A stretch of 64,000 nt of DNA from Alphaproteobacteria bacterium (GTDB lineage Bacteria > Pseudomonadota > Alphaproteobacteria > CAAHEQ01 > UBA3637): positions 48,262 through 112,261 of the forward strand of contig JAFYHG010000012.1 of NCBI GenBank assembly GCA_017539265.1, in the 5' to 3' direction. The notes beneath the pieces were generated by a model. It was not told where the DNA came from. It did no database searches and worked only from the letters and a program-made list of their open reading frames with translations. Position numbers and translations under genes: made by a program. Positions within the stretch are counted from its first letter, which is position 1, and every line of letters starts with the position of its first letter. This document shows, one piece after another, positions 1 to 7,518 of the stretch.

Positions 1-167
1 GTGAATATACTAGAAAGCCTACAATCGATATACCTGATCATCTGAAATCTGGATTTTGTGGTGATTGTCTTTATGTTTTTACTCTAGAAAGTGACGTCAA
101 TAATGTCTGGGTAGATAATGTTGAAACTTGTCTCCAATTGTTGTCAAAAGATAAGGATACCAAATGA
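1..167 (+). CDS. C-terminal end of an unidentified protein (5' end outside window)
   Basis: An open frame enters at base 3 and stops with TGA at 165-167, giving 54 residues. The peptide is soluble-looking, with a GFCGDC segment and an acidic/lysine-rich tail. It has no membrane helix and does not look like the epsilon (AtpC) or AtpQ subunits expected upstream of atpR in N-ATPase operons. Its stop overlaps the ATG of the next small ORF (ATGA), so it is probably co-transcribed with it. I do not recognise the family. Confidence 0.45.
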   Translation, partial: EYTRKPTIDIPDHLKSGFCGDCLYVFTLESDVNNVWVDNVETCLQLLSKDKDTK

Positions 168-244
168 ATCAGAATACTTTAAACATATCTCCTCATGAAA
201 TTGAGATAGTGCCCTCAATTAGAAATAAAACGGGAGAGGCGTAA
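164..244 (+). CDS. 26-codon ORF in the slot before atpR
   Basis: This ORF starts at an ATG that overlaps the preceding stop (ATGA) and ends in TAA four bases before the atpR ATG. The product would be 26 residues, hydrophilic and without a membrane helix. N-ATPase operons normally carry atpQ, a small membrane protein, here. This ORF is too short and too polar to be atpQ. It may be a coupling peptide, a remnant, or not a gene. The GGGAGAGG at 232-239, near its end, is the ribosome binding site of atpR. Confidence 0.3.
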   Translation: MNQNTLNISPHEIEIVPSIRNKTGEA

Positions 245-247
245 AAA

Positions 248-592
248 ATGAATTTTAATGCTTTTAAACTTTCGCTTTCCGAATTCGGCACCTGTTTTTT
301 AATAGGGGCCATATGCGGGCTGATATTCATGTATCTGTTGTGGCGAACGGTTAAATTATTACCGCAGGTTAAGCACAAATACTTGTTTCTATTCGTATCC
401 AAGGCCTTAAGGATTTTCTTACTTTTATGTGTCATGATTTTATTTTCCGACCACCATGCGGGTAAATTCTTAACAATTTTTTGCGGATTTTGGGCTATTC
501 GATTAATTATCTTGAAATTTGTCAGTTTTCGGGTCTATCATGAAACAGAAGAAAAACAACTTTTAAAAGGAATGAAAAAAAAGAAAAAATGA
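248..592 (+). CDS. atpR: N-ATPase accessory membrane subunit AtpR
   Basis: A 114-residue integral membrane protein with three hydrophobic segments (about residues 15-33, 45-65 and 71-90) and a very basic C-terminus ending in a lysine run. It sits directly upstream of atpB, overlapping it by 4 bases (ATGA). In N-type ATPase operons, described with the order atpDCQRBEFAG, a protein of this size and topology in this position is AtpR, thought to act in the membrane sector. The call rests on position, size and topology; the sequence is not strongly conserved. An ordinary AtpI would be the alternative, but the b-delta fusion and gene order downstream favour AtpR. A good Shine-Dalgarno (GGGAGAGG) precedes the ATG. 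Confidence 0.65.
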   Translation: MNFNAFKLSLSEFGTCFLIGAICGLIFMYLLWRTVKLLPQVKHKYLFLFVSKALRIFLLLCVMILFSDHHAGKFLTIFCGFWAIRLIILKFVSFRVYHETEEKQLLKGMKKKKK

Positions 593-1479
593 AAACCATC
601 CTGTTTCAGTTAGGACATTTTGATGTATCAATTGAAATTTTACTGTCAATTGGGGTGGCTCTTTTGTTCTGTGCTGGGGCGTGCATCTGGATTAAAAATA
701 AGATTGGCCGAGGGCTTTTGTTGTTCCTAATCGTATCAGCGTGGTGGAGTGCCTTAATGATCGGGGGACAAAATACAGAGGGTCTGGACCTTAAAAATGT
801 AGATACAATTCCTATCATAAAAGTAGGAGATTTCACCATTGGCGGAACAATTTTCTATTCATGGCTAGTCATGGGGGTGTTGGTTCTTTTATCATGGCTT
901 TCGACCCGAAATTTAAAAACAACCCTACGCGTATCTGCCCTACAGACAGCAATGGAATCCGTTGTGCGAACAATCCGATCACAGATTATTGAGGCCAGTG
1001 GCGATAACCCTGCCCGCTATTTACCGATTATGGGAACTTTCTTTTTGTTCATCGGGATGAGTAATCTGTTGACGATTATCCCGTGGTTTCAAGCCCCGAC
1101 GGCCTCCCTGTCCACAACGGCGGCCTTTGCTCTGTGCGTCTTTTGTGCCATGCCGATTTACGGTATTCAAAACGCCGGTGTAAAAGGGTATTTAAAAAAA
1201 TACATCGAACCGACCCCAATTATGCTACCCATGAATATCCTCAGCGATTTTTCATCTACTTTTGCATTAGCCTTCCGGCTTTATGGAAATATGCTCAGCG
1301 GTGCGATTTTGGCATCTGTTTTAATGATGTTGGTGCCATTTATAATACCGCTTCCCATGCAGATTTTAGGGCTTATTACCGGTATGATTCAGGCCTACGT
1401 TTTTGCCCTTTTGGCGATAGTTTATGTGTCTTCGGTATCGCCGAAACAACCCTTTGAAGACCATTTGAATTTTTATTAA
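589..1479 (+). CDS. atpB: ATP synthase subunit a (N-type)
   Basis: Subunit a, 296 residues, forms the ion half-channels of the membrane rotor-stator interface. The conserved stator arginine is visible as R230 in the motif ALAFRLYGNMLSG, followed by the last two helices. Five to six hydrophobic segments fit the family. It starts with an ATG overlapping the atpR stop and is followed after 16 bases by atpE, whose AAAGGAGAA binding site lies in that gap. It should work with AtpE and AtpF in the membrane sector of the N-ATPase encoded here. Confidence 0.93.
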   Translation: MKTILFQLGHFDVSIEILLSIGVALLFCAGACIWIKNKIGRGLLLFLIVSAWWSALMIGGQNTEGLDLKNVDTIPIIKVGDFTIGGTIFYSWLVMGVLVLLSWLSTRNLKTTLRVSALQTAMESVVRTIRSQIIEASGDNPARYLPIMGTFFLFIGMSNLLTIIPWFQAPTASLSTTAAFALCVFCAMPIYGIQNAGVKGYLKKYIEPTPIMLPMNILSDFSSTFALAFRLYGNMLSGAILASVLMMLVPFIIPLPMQILGLITGMIQAYVFALLAIVYVSSVSPKQPFEDHLNFY

Positions 1480-1495
1480 GAAAGGAGAAAAAATT

Positions 1496-1774
1496 ATGGA
1501 ACCAACAACTTTAATCGGAGCAATTTCTGTCCTAGCGGCAGGTTTATGTATCGCGATTGGCGGTATCGGACCGGCTTTGGGTGAAGGAAATGTGGCAGCA
1601 AACGCCCTGCGCGCAATGGCCCAACAACCCGATGAGGCAGGCAACATTACCAAAACAATGTATATTGCTATGGCCATGGTGGAATCAACGGCTATTTATG
1701 CATTTGTGGTAACAATGATGATCATGTATGCCAATCCGTTTTGGAACTATGCCATCGAAGCAGCCTCTAAGTAA
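1496..1774 (+). CDS. atpE: ATP synthase subunit c
   Basis: The 92-residue proteolipid of the rotor ring is two helices joined by a polar loop containing RAMAQQPD. The ion-binding carboxylate is E63 in VESTAIY. A second carboxylate, E30 (GPALGEG), occupies the helix-1 position of Gln32 in the Ilyobacter Na+ ring, and S64, T65 and Y68 match other Na+-site positions. This double-carboxylate pattern is typical of N-type c subunits. It hints at Na+ binding, but a Burkholderia N-type ring with two carboxylates was reported to be proton-specific, so the coupling ion cannot be read from sequence alone. AAAGGAG precedes the ATG. Confidence 0.95.
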   Translation: MEPTTLIGAISVLAAGLCIAIGGIGPALGEGNVAANALRAMAQQPDEAGNITKTMYIAMAMVESTAIYAFVVTMMIMYANPFWNYAIEAASK

Positions 1775-1786
1775 AAGGAGTCCGTT

Positions 1787-2551
1787 ATGGGATTTAGCTG
1801 GGTTACATTCTTTGCCCAAATTATCAATTTGTTTTTGTTGGTGTGGCTATTAAAAAAGTTCCTTTATCGGCCGATTTTATCCGCGATAGAAAAGCGTCAG
1901 GCTTATATTGAGGATAAAGTCAAAAAAGCCGATGAGGCCGTCAAATCTGCCCAAAAACAAGAAGAAAAACTGAACAAACAGGTTCGCCAATGGGAAAAAG
2001 ACAAACAAAAGCGGTTGGATGAACTGGATACGGAATTAGAGGCTTATCGGCGCGAGGAACGAACGGCTATCGAACGGGAAGCCCGTGATTTGCGACAAAA
2101 GATGCAAGATGCACTCAATCGCGAAAGTGCCTCAATGCAGTTGGAAATTCGGGATATGATGGCGGGGAACTTTTTAAATCTGTCCCAAAAGGTTTTGACG
2201 GATTTATCCCGTCTTGCCCCCATGGAACAGGCCGTTACCCTTTTCCGCAAAAAAGTATCCGATTTACCCAAGGCCGATGTTAAATCCATTCGTGATGTTT
2301 TGAAAAAGAAAAACCAAATCATCATTTCTTCGTCGGCGGAATTGACTGAAAAAGAACAAAAAAGCCTTTCTTCATTTTTAAAAGAACAATTTGGAGAAAG
2401 CGCCATTTCTTATCGTGTTCAACCGGATTTGATTTTGGGAATAGAAGCCCTTATCGGGGAGACGGTTTTGGAATGGAATTTAAAATCCTATCTGGATCAT
2501 TTTGAAGGGAACTTAAACGCGGCGTTGGCCGGTTTAATCGTGAAGGAGTAG
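1787..2551 (+). CDS. atpF: ATP synthase peripheral stalk, b-delta type fusion
   Basis: At 254 residues this is far longer than an ordinary b subunit (about 160). One N-terminal membrane helix (about residues 8-27) is followed by a long charged coiled coil (about 35-130). The last 100 residues resemble the delta subunit: the segment around ILGIEALIGETV aligns by eye with the delta C-terminal motif (LGG..I..). No separate atpH is present. This extended b subunit is a hallmark of N-type ATPases. It links the membrane sector to the F1 head. It lies 12 bases after atpE with AAAGGAG upstream, and 3 bases before atpA. Confidence 0.88.
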   Translation: MGFSWVTFFAQIINLFLLVWLLKKFLYRPILSAIEKRQAYIEDKVKKADEAVKSAQKQEEKLNKQVRQWEKDKQKRLDELDTELEAYRREERTAIEREARDLRQKMQDALNRESASMQLEIRDMMAGNFLNLSQKVLTDLSRLAPMEQAVTLFRKKVSDLPKADVKSIRDVLKKKNQIIISSSAELTEKEQKSLSSFLKEQFGESAISYRVQPDLILGIEALIGETVLEWNLKSYLDHFEGNLNAALAGLIVKE

Positions 2552-2554
2552 TAT

Positions 2555-4063
2555 ATGTTAAAAGGCGCATCAAAACAGGCAACAAAACTCATCAAAGACA
2601 CAATCGGGAAAACCAAAACCGATTTAAATGTATCCGAGGTCAGCACCATTATCTCTATCTCGGCCGGAACGGCAGAAGTCGGCGGCCTGAACAAGGTGAA
2701 GATGAATGAACTTTTGACCTTTCGGGGGGATACCGTCGGTATGGTTCAAACGCTTATGACCGACAGGGTGGGTGTTGTCTTTTTGACAAACGCCGATCAT
2801 TTAAAGGCAGGTGATCGCGCTAAGCGCACCAATCGGGTATTGGACGTACCGGTGGGTGAAGCTTTATTGGGGCGTGTGATTAATCCGTTGGGCGGACCGC
2901 TGGATAACAAAGGTCCCATTGCAACGACCGAAACTTGGCCGGTGGAACGGGAATCCCCCCCGATTATGCATCGGGCACCGGTGGATACCCCACTTCAGAC
3001 AGGTTTGAAGGCCATTGATTCCTTTACCCCAATCGGTCGCGGGCAACGGGAATTGATCCTGGGGGATCGGCAAACGGGAAAAACCGCCATTGCCGTTGAT
3101 ACCATTATCAACCAAAAAGATACCGGGGTTATTTGTATCTATTGTGCTATTGGTCAACGGGCATCCGGAACGGCGCGCGTTATAGCGGACTTGGAAAAAC
3201 ATGGTGTAATGAATAACACAATTGTCGTAATTGCTTCCGGCGATGATGAAGCAGGCCTTCAGTATATTGCCCCCTATGCGGCGACAAGTATCGGGGAGTG
3301 GTTTATGGCGCACGGTAAAGATGTGTTAGTCATTTATGATGATTTAACGGCACATGCGCGAGCCTATCGACAAATGTCATTACTTTTGCGCACACCGCCG
3401 GGACGTGAGGCTTTTCCGGGGGATATTTTCTATATTCATTCCCGATTGTTGGAACGATCCACACACCTGCGTCCCGAATTTGGTGGTGGTAGTTTAACCT
3501 CTTTACCCATCGTTTCAACAGAGGCCGGTAACATTTCCGCCTATATTCCGACAAACATTATTTCGATTACGGACGGGCAGATTTACCTATCCACAAACCT
3601 GTTTCAAAAAGGCATTTTGCCCGCCATTGATACCGGCAGGTCCGTATCGCGTGTAGGCGGCGATGCACAATTACCCGCTTACCGTAGTTTGGTTGGTCCT
3701 TTAAAACTCTTCTTTTCACAGTTTGAGGAATTGGAATCTTTTGCCAAATTCGGGACACAAATGGATGCCGCTACAACCGAACGCCTGAAGCGTGGGGAGG
3801 CTATCCGCTCCGTCCTTCAACAAATCCAATATGCGCCGATGCCGGTGGCGGACCAAATCGTTGTTTTCCTGGCCACCAATGCGGGATTATTGGATAATAT
3901 CCCTGCAAACAAAATTACCGTAGCCCAAAACTTGATTATCAAAATTTTCCATCAACATTTTTCGGGCGCGGTATCGGCTATTTCCCGCCGTGAAAAATTG
4001 AGCCCTGAGACCCAGAAAAATATTTTAACCGAACTGAAAAAGGCACTTGAAGCAATCAAATGA
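2555..4063 (+). CDS. atpA: ATP synthase subunit alpha
   Basis: Non-catalytic nucleotide-binding subunit of the F1 head, 502 residues (E. coli 513). The P-loop GDRQTGKT lies at residues 170-177, and the conserved regions of the alpha/beta ATPase family run through the middle (IYDDLTAHARAYRQ, GREAFPGD, and further on GRSVSRVGGDAQ). The gene follows atpF by 3 bases and overlaps atpG by 4 (ATGA), so it is translationally coupled. The partner beta subunit (atpD) is not in the window. Confidence 0.96.
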   Translation: MLKGASKQATKLIKDTIGKTKTDLNVSEVSTIISISAGTAEVGGLNKVKMNELLTFRGDTVGMVQTLMTDRVGVVFLTNADHLKAGDRAKRTNRVLDVPVGEALLGRVINPLGGPLDNKGPIATTETWPVERESPPIMHRAPVDTPLQTGLKAIDSFTPIGRGQRELILGDRQTGKTAIAVDTIINQKDTGVICIYCAIGQRASGTARVIADLEKHGVMNNTIVVIASGDDEAGLQYIAPYAATSIGEWFMAHGKDVLVIYDDLTAHARAYRQMSLLLRTPPGREAFPGDIFYIHSRLLERSTHLRPEFGGGSLTSLPIVSTEAGNISAYIPTNIISITDGQIYLSTNLFQKGILPAIDTGRSVSRVGGDAQLPAYRSLVGPLKLFFSQFEELESFAKFGTQMDAATTERLKRGEAIRSVLQQIQYAPMPVADQIVVFLATNAGLLDNIPANKITVAQNLIIKIFHQHFSGAVSAISRREKLSPETQKNILTELKKALEAIK

Positions 4064-4944
4064 CACTGGAAGCCCTGACAAAACGGATTAAAACAACAAC
4101 GGACCTGAAAGATATTGTCGGCACGATGAAGATGCTTTCATCCGTCAGTATTGCGCCGTATGAAAAGGCTTTAAAATCCATCAATCGCTATGGGCAAACA
4201 GTAAAAGATGCCTTTGTGGGTCTTTTAAAAAAGGAAAATTTCACCTATCAACCCAGGCCCGTTAAATCAACCACACCACAAACGATTGCCATTGTTATCG
4301 GAACAGATAACGGCCTTGTGGGGCGGTTTAATCGGGATGTGCTTGCTTATGCCAAATCGGATTTAAAAGAAAAAAATTGTTTCGATCAAACAGAATTTAT
4401 TTGTGTCGGCAAACGATTAGGCCTGATGGCGGATTCGGCAAAACTGCCGATCGCGGCAACCTATGCCATTATGAATTCCCTTAAGGAAATAGCCTCTATT
4501 GCCTCAATGGTCTTGATGAAAGTAAATGAAGTTATCCCGATTCGCAGGTCGGAACAGGTCTTAATTTACTTTATGAAACGAAAATCCGGCGAGCCGCAAA
4601 GGCCAACCGTTTTGCAACTGATGCCCCTGCCCTATGTGGATATGATGCGCTTCAAATCGGAAAAATGGACGGGGAAAACACCGCCCTTAATTACCGCAGA
4701 TTACAGTGAGCTCTTCACCGCCCTTATCCATGAATACCTGACGGTTGTCTTAAGCGGTGCTTTAACAGCTTCATTGGCGGCCGAACACTATACCCGTATG
4801 GTCAATATGCAGCAAGCCGAAAAAAATATTGATGACTCCTTAACCGAGATGAACCTAACCTATCAACAATTGCGTCAGGCCGGAATCACAGATGAACTGA
4901 TAGACATTGTTTCCGGTGCCGAAAGTTTAAAAAAGAAACGCTAA
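4060..4944 (+). CDS. atpG: ATP synthase subunit gamma (N-type)
   Basis: Central stalk subunit, 294 residues. The N-terminal helix (TLEALTKRIKTTTDLKDIVGTMKMLSS) and the C-terminal helix that together form the rotor coiled coil are recognisable, but the middle is divergent from ordinary gamma, as expected in N-ATPases. It is the last gene of the operon. Its final 37 bases (4908-4944, ending AAGAAACGCTAA) are nearly repeated at 7121-7156, bracketing a glycosyltransferase insert. Confidence 0.88.
   Translation: MTLEALTKRIKTTTDLKDIVGTMKMLSSVSIAPYEKALKSINRYGQTVKDAFVGLLKKENFTYQPRPVKSTTPQTIAIVIGTDNGLVGRFNRDVLAYAKSDLKEKNCFDQTEFICVGKRLGLMADSAKLPIAATYAIMNSLKEIASIASMVLMKVNEVIPIRRSEQVLIYFMKRKSGEPQRPTVLQLMPLPYVDMMRFKSEKWTGKTPPLITADYSELFTALIHEYLTVVLSGALTASLAAEHYTRMVNMQQAEKNIDDSLTEMNLTYQQLRQAGITDELIDIVSGAESLKKKR
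4908..4944. repeat. Left copy of atpG 3'-end direct repeat
   Basis: The last 24 bases of atpG, including the stop (4921-4944), match 7133-7156 at 23 of 24 positions; upstream both share TGTTTC at similar spacing (4908 and 7121). The left copy belongs to the intact gene. Together the two copies look like the ends of an inserted segment. Confidence 0.7.
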
Positions 4945-4947
4945 AAA

Positions 4948-5170
4948 TTATCCTTTTTGTTTTCTTATCATTTCTATCATTTTATTTAATGATTGGGGCG
5001 TTAGCCGATCCATAATATCTTGATGAAAATGAAAATCAATTGGCAACTTCATATAATCACAAAAATCTGTGTAAAGAATAATTTCAAGTTTATTTTACCT
5101 CCTTTATTGAACTCATTTTTTTATAAAAAAATAAAAGACACCGAAACAATAAACCTAGAAATTTCTTCAT
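4948..5170 (-). pseudogene. Decayed small ORF with one frameshift
   Basis: Reading the minus strand, an ATG at 5170 opens a frame starting MKKFLGLLFRCLLFFYKK that stops after 26 codons. Dropping one A from the GTAAAATAAA run near 5093-5099 fuses it to a second frame containing LEIILYTDFCDYMKLPID and ending at 4948. The joined product would be 73 residues. Family unknown. An AAAGGGG ribosome binding site precedes the ATG but is the right arm of a hairpin. This accounts for most of the 325-base gap between atpG and the glycosyltransferase; the rest shows nothing recognisable. It could be chance reading frame. Confidence 0.3.
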
Positions 5171-5174
5171 CACA

Positions 5175-5195
5175 GCCCCTTTAACTAAAAGGGGC
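5175..5195 (-). promoter_or_regulatory. Hairpin overlapping the ribosome binding site of the decayed ORF
   Basis: GCCCCTTT at 5175-5182 pairs perfectly with AAAGGGGC at 5188-5195. On the minus strand the AAAGGGGC arm lies just upstream of the ATG at 5170, so the fold would hide the Shine-Dalgarno. Neither side has a T run, so it is not an obvious terminator. Confidence 0.4.
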
Positions 5196-5269
5196 CTGTC
5201 TGGACAAAAATCAAGAAAAGCAACCCGTTAGACGATAGAAAATTACCTGAATGGGAGAAAATACCTCTT

Positions 5270-6991
5270 TTATCTGATCTCTTCTTTTTTATGATGAATC
5301 CAAATAGGGAGCCCCAATAAATATATTTTTTTAAGAGTTCGTTTTTGATTTTTTTTGATTTTCAGAATAGGGATACCAAAAATGGAAAATCGTCTGGCTG
5401 ATTTATCTAATCTTTCCAAAACATCAGGATAAGCTTTTAAAACAGCCGATATTTGCTGATCATTTTTTCCGCCCGTAACATTACTCTTCCATAATGCATT
5501 GTCTTGGGTTTCCGGAATTTCTATACAGCTATTTCCTTTATTGGATACTAAATTGATTTTTGTCCCATTATGCACCGCCATCCCCCAAAACCAGACATCA
5601 TCTGCCTGAGGAGCTAATTTCATAAACTTATTCTCATCAAAAACATCTGTGTGCAGTGCATTCGGTGGATATAGAACCCCTCCTACTCCTGTCAAAAAAT
5701 TATTAAAAGATGGTTTAGCCGATTTCATTTTCGATACCCATTTTCGATAGGGAGACATCTTTTTTCTTTTAAAAGTAATCCCATGGGCTCGCAAAGTATG
5801 AATCATTGCTGGATTCTGAATATACCCTTTTAATAACCTTTCAACGACATTATTTTGATAAATCGCATCATCATCGACTGTTATAATCAACGAATCAGGA
5901 TATTTTTTTAAAGCCGGAATTAATTTTTTATATGATTTAATATCGTGATACCAGTTAATTGTCAGCCCTTTCAAAGTTAAGTCCAATAATTCAGGTGGTA
6001 GATCTTTTTCTTTATTAGGGAATTGTTCTGGTGCCAACCATAAAACGATCTTATCTGCTTTAATCGTTTGATCCAATAAAGATTCAATTGTTTTATGAAC
6101 AGTAGATATTCTGGCCGGATAAGAAGTCAAAGAAATGATGATGGGATGACCAATTCCTTTACAGGCTTGCTGAAATTTATTTTTAAGATTAGGAGAAAAA
6201 TCTCTTAAAAATGTAAATTTATCCGCCCACATTCTGGCATTAATAATATTGGACCACTGTTCTTTCTCTGATATAGGCATTTTCATATTACTCAAAGTAT
6301 CAAAAATTTTCTGATAGATCTGAATCATTTCAAAAACTTTTTCAGTTTTTTCCTTATACCCCAAAGAAATGGGCCTATAAACATAAAAATATTGGACATT
6401 GTCAATAACAGTAATCTGATTAGCTTGTATAATACTTAAAACTGTCCAATAATTATCTTCATTTGAGGAACAAACTTTAATATTTTGAAGTCTAATCCTC
6501 TTTAAAAAAGAGGCATTATATATTTTATTCCATATAACTCCCGTACTGATAATAACTTTTTCCTTTTCAACAATAGATGATATAATACCCTGATTCGCCC
6601 CAACATTTTTTAAACGTTTTCTTGTCCCTGAAACAACATACACTCTGGAAGTCATGGCTATATCAGAATTATTTTTAAGTGCTGCCTTATATAATTTTTC
6701 ATAATAATCATCAGAGACATAATCATCCGAATCAATAAAACCGATATACTCCCCTGTTGCCTTTTCAATTCCAACATTTCGTGCTAATCCTACCCCTGAA
6801 TTTTTCTGATTGATAATTTTTATCCTATTATCTTTGGCCGCATATTCCTTTAAGATTTCTAAAGAACGATCTCTTGATCCATCATTTATGCAGATAATCT
6901 CAATTTCTTGTAATGTTTGATGAATTAGGCTGTCCAAACATTTAGGTAAATATTTTTCCACATTATAAACAGGAATGATAATAGAAATCAT
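5270..6991 (-). CDS. Two-domain glycosyltransferase
   Basis: A 573-residue cytosolic or membrane-associated sugar transferase. Residues 1-270 are a family 2 (GT-A) domain: IIIPVYNVEKYLPKCLDS at the start, the nucleotide-binding INDGSRD at 35-41 and the metal-binding DSDD at 87-90. From about residue 282 a second glycosyltransferase-like domain begins (IIISLTSYPARI) with its own acidic motif VDDD near 371. The last 45 residues carry two tandem copies of a short motif, FGIPILKIKK and LGLPIWIHHKK, a tail often seen on surface-polysaccharide transferases. The gene is more AT-rich than the flanking atp and accD genes and lies between repeated atpG ends, suggesting acquisition. Acceptor and donor sugars cannot be deduced; LPS or capsule decoration is likely. 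Confidence 0.85.
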   Translation of the reverse strand: MISIIIPVYNVEKYLPKCLDSLIHQTLQEIEIICINDGSRDRSLEILKEYAAKDNRIKIINQKNSGVGLARNVGIEKATGEYIGFIDSDDYVSDDYYEKLYKAALKNNSDIAMTSRVYVVSGTRKRLKNVGANQGIISSIVEKEKVIISTGVIWNKIYNASFLKRIRLQNIKVCSSNEDNYWTVLSIIQANQITVIDNVQYFYVYRPISLGYKEKTEKVFEMIQIYQKIFDTLSNMKMPISEKEQWSNIINARMWADKFTFLRDFSPNLKNKFQQACKGIGHPIIISLTSYPARISTVHKTIESLLDQTIKADKIVLWLAPEQFPNKEKDLPPELLDLTLKGLTINWYHDIKSYKKLIPALKKYPDSLIITVDDDAIYQNNVVERLLKGYIQNPAMIHTLRAHGITFKRKKMSPYRKWVSKMKSAKPSFNNFLTGVGGVLYPPNALHTDVFDENKFMKLAPQADDVWFWGMAVHNGTKINLVSNKGNSCIEIPETQDNALWKSNVTGGKNDQQISAVLKAYPDVLERLDKSARRFSIFGIPILKIKKNQKRTLKKIYLLGLPIWIHHKKEEIR

Positions 6992-7120
6992 TTCTCTCTC
7001 CTAACCAAATTAAAAACCACCTGATAACAGGTAGTCAGAATATAGTCTAATAACCATACCCAGTTTCAAATTAACATACTTTAATATGCGAATCAAGAAA
7101 AAATAATACAACAAATTACC

Positions 7121-7156
7121 TGTTTCAGTAGTGAAAGTTAAAAAAAGAAACGCTAA
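7121..7156. repeat. Right copy of atpG 3'-end direct repeat
   Basis: Non-coding copy of the atpG 3' end; 7133-7156 matches 4921-4944 at 23 of 24 bases and retains the stop triplet. It lies 13 bases before the ihfB -35 box. This position fits an original atpG-ihfB junction split by the 2.2 kb insert. Confidence 0.7.
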
Positions 7157-7169
7157 GTTACAATACGGC

Positions 7170-7198
7170 TTGACATTAGGATAAAATTTCGCTAAACT
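7170..7198 (+). promoter_or_regulatory. Promoter of ihfB-accD
   Basis: TTGACA at 7170-7175, 17-bp spacer, TAAACT at 7193-7198; AGAAAGGAG follows at 7212-7220 before the ATG. Confidence 0.7.
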
Positions 7199-7227
7199 GT
7201 TCCCATCATTACAGAAAGGAGAAAAAA

Positions 7228-7509
7228 ATGATTAAATCAGAATTAGTCGCCGCCGTTGCGGAAAAAAATAATTTAACCCACACAAATGCAGAACGGGTTG
7301 TATCCACTGTTTTAAATACAATCAGTAAAGCTTTAGTGAATGATAATCGTGTGGAACTCAGGGGCTTTGGTGTGCTTTCCGTACGCAAACGCAAACCCCG
7401 TGCTGCCCGTAATCCTAAGACCGGTGCCGGTGTTCAGGTAGAAGCCAAGCGCGTCCCGTTCTTTAAAGCCGGTAAGGCCATTAAAGAAGCCCTTAACAAA
7501 AAAGGTTAA
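7228..7509 (+). CDS. ihfB: HU/IHF family DNA-bending protein, IHF-beta like
   Basis: A 93-residue histone-like protein. The N-terminal MIKSEL, the central VELRGFGVLSVR and the DNA-contacting arm with ARNPKTGAGVQVEAKRVPFFK are closer to integration host factor beta (RNPKTG...VP.FK) than to plain HU, but HU cannot be excluded. As IHF it would bend DNA as a heterodimer with IHF-alpha, which is not in the window. It has its own promoter and lies 9 bases before accD, probably co-transcribed. Confidence 0.82.
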   Translation: MIKSELVAAVAEKNNLTHTNAERVVSTVLNTISKALVNDNRVELRGFGVLSVRKRKPRAARNPKTGAGVQVEAKRVPFFKAGKAIKEALNKKG

Positions 7510-7518
7510 TTTCTTCCG

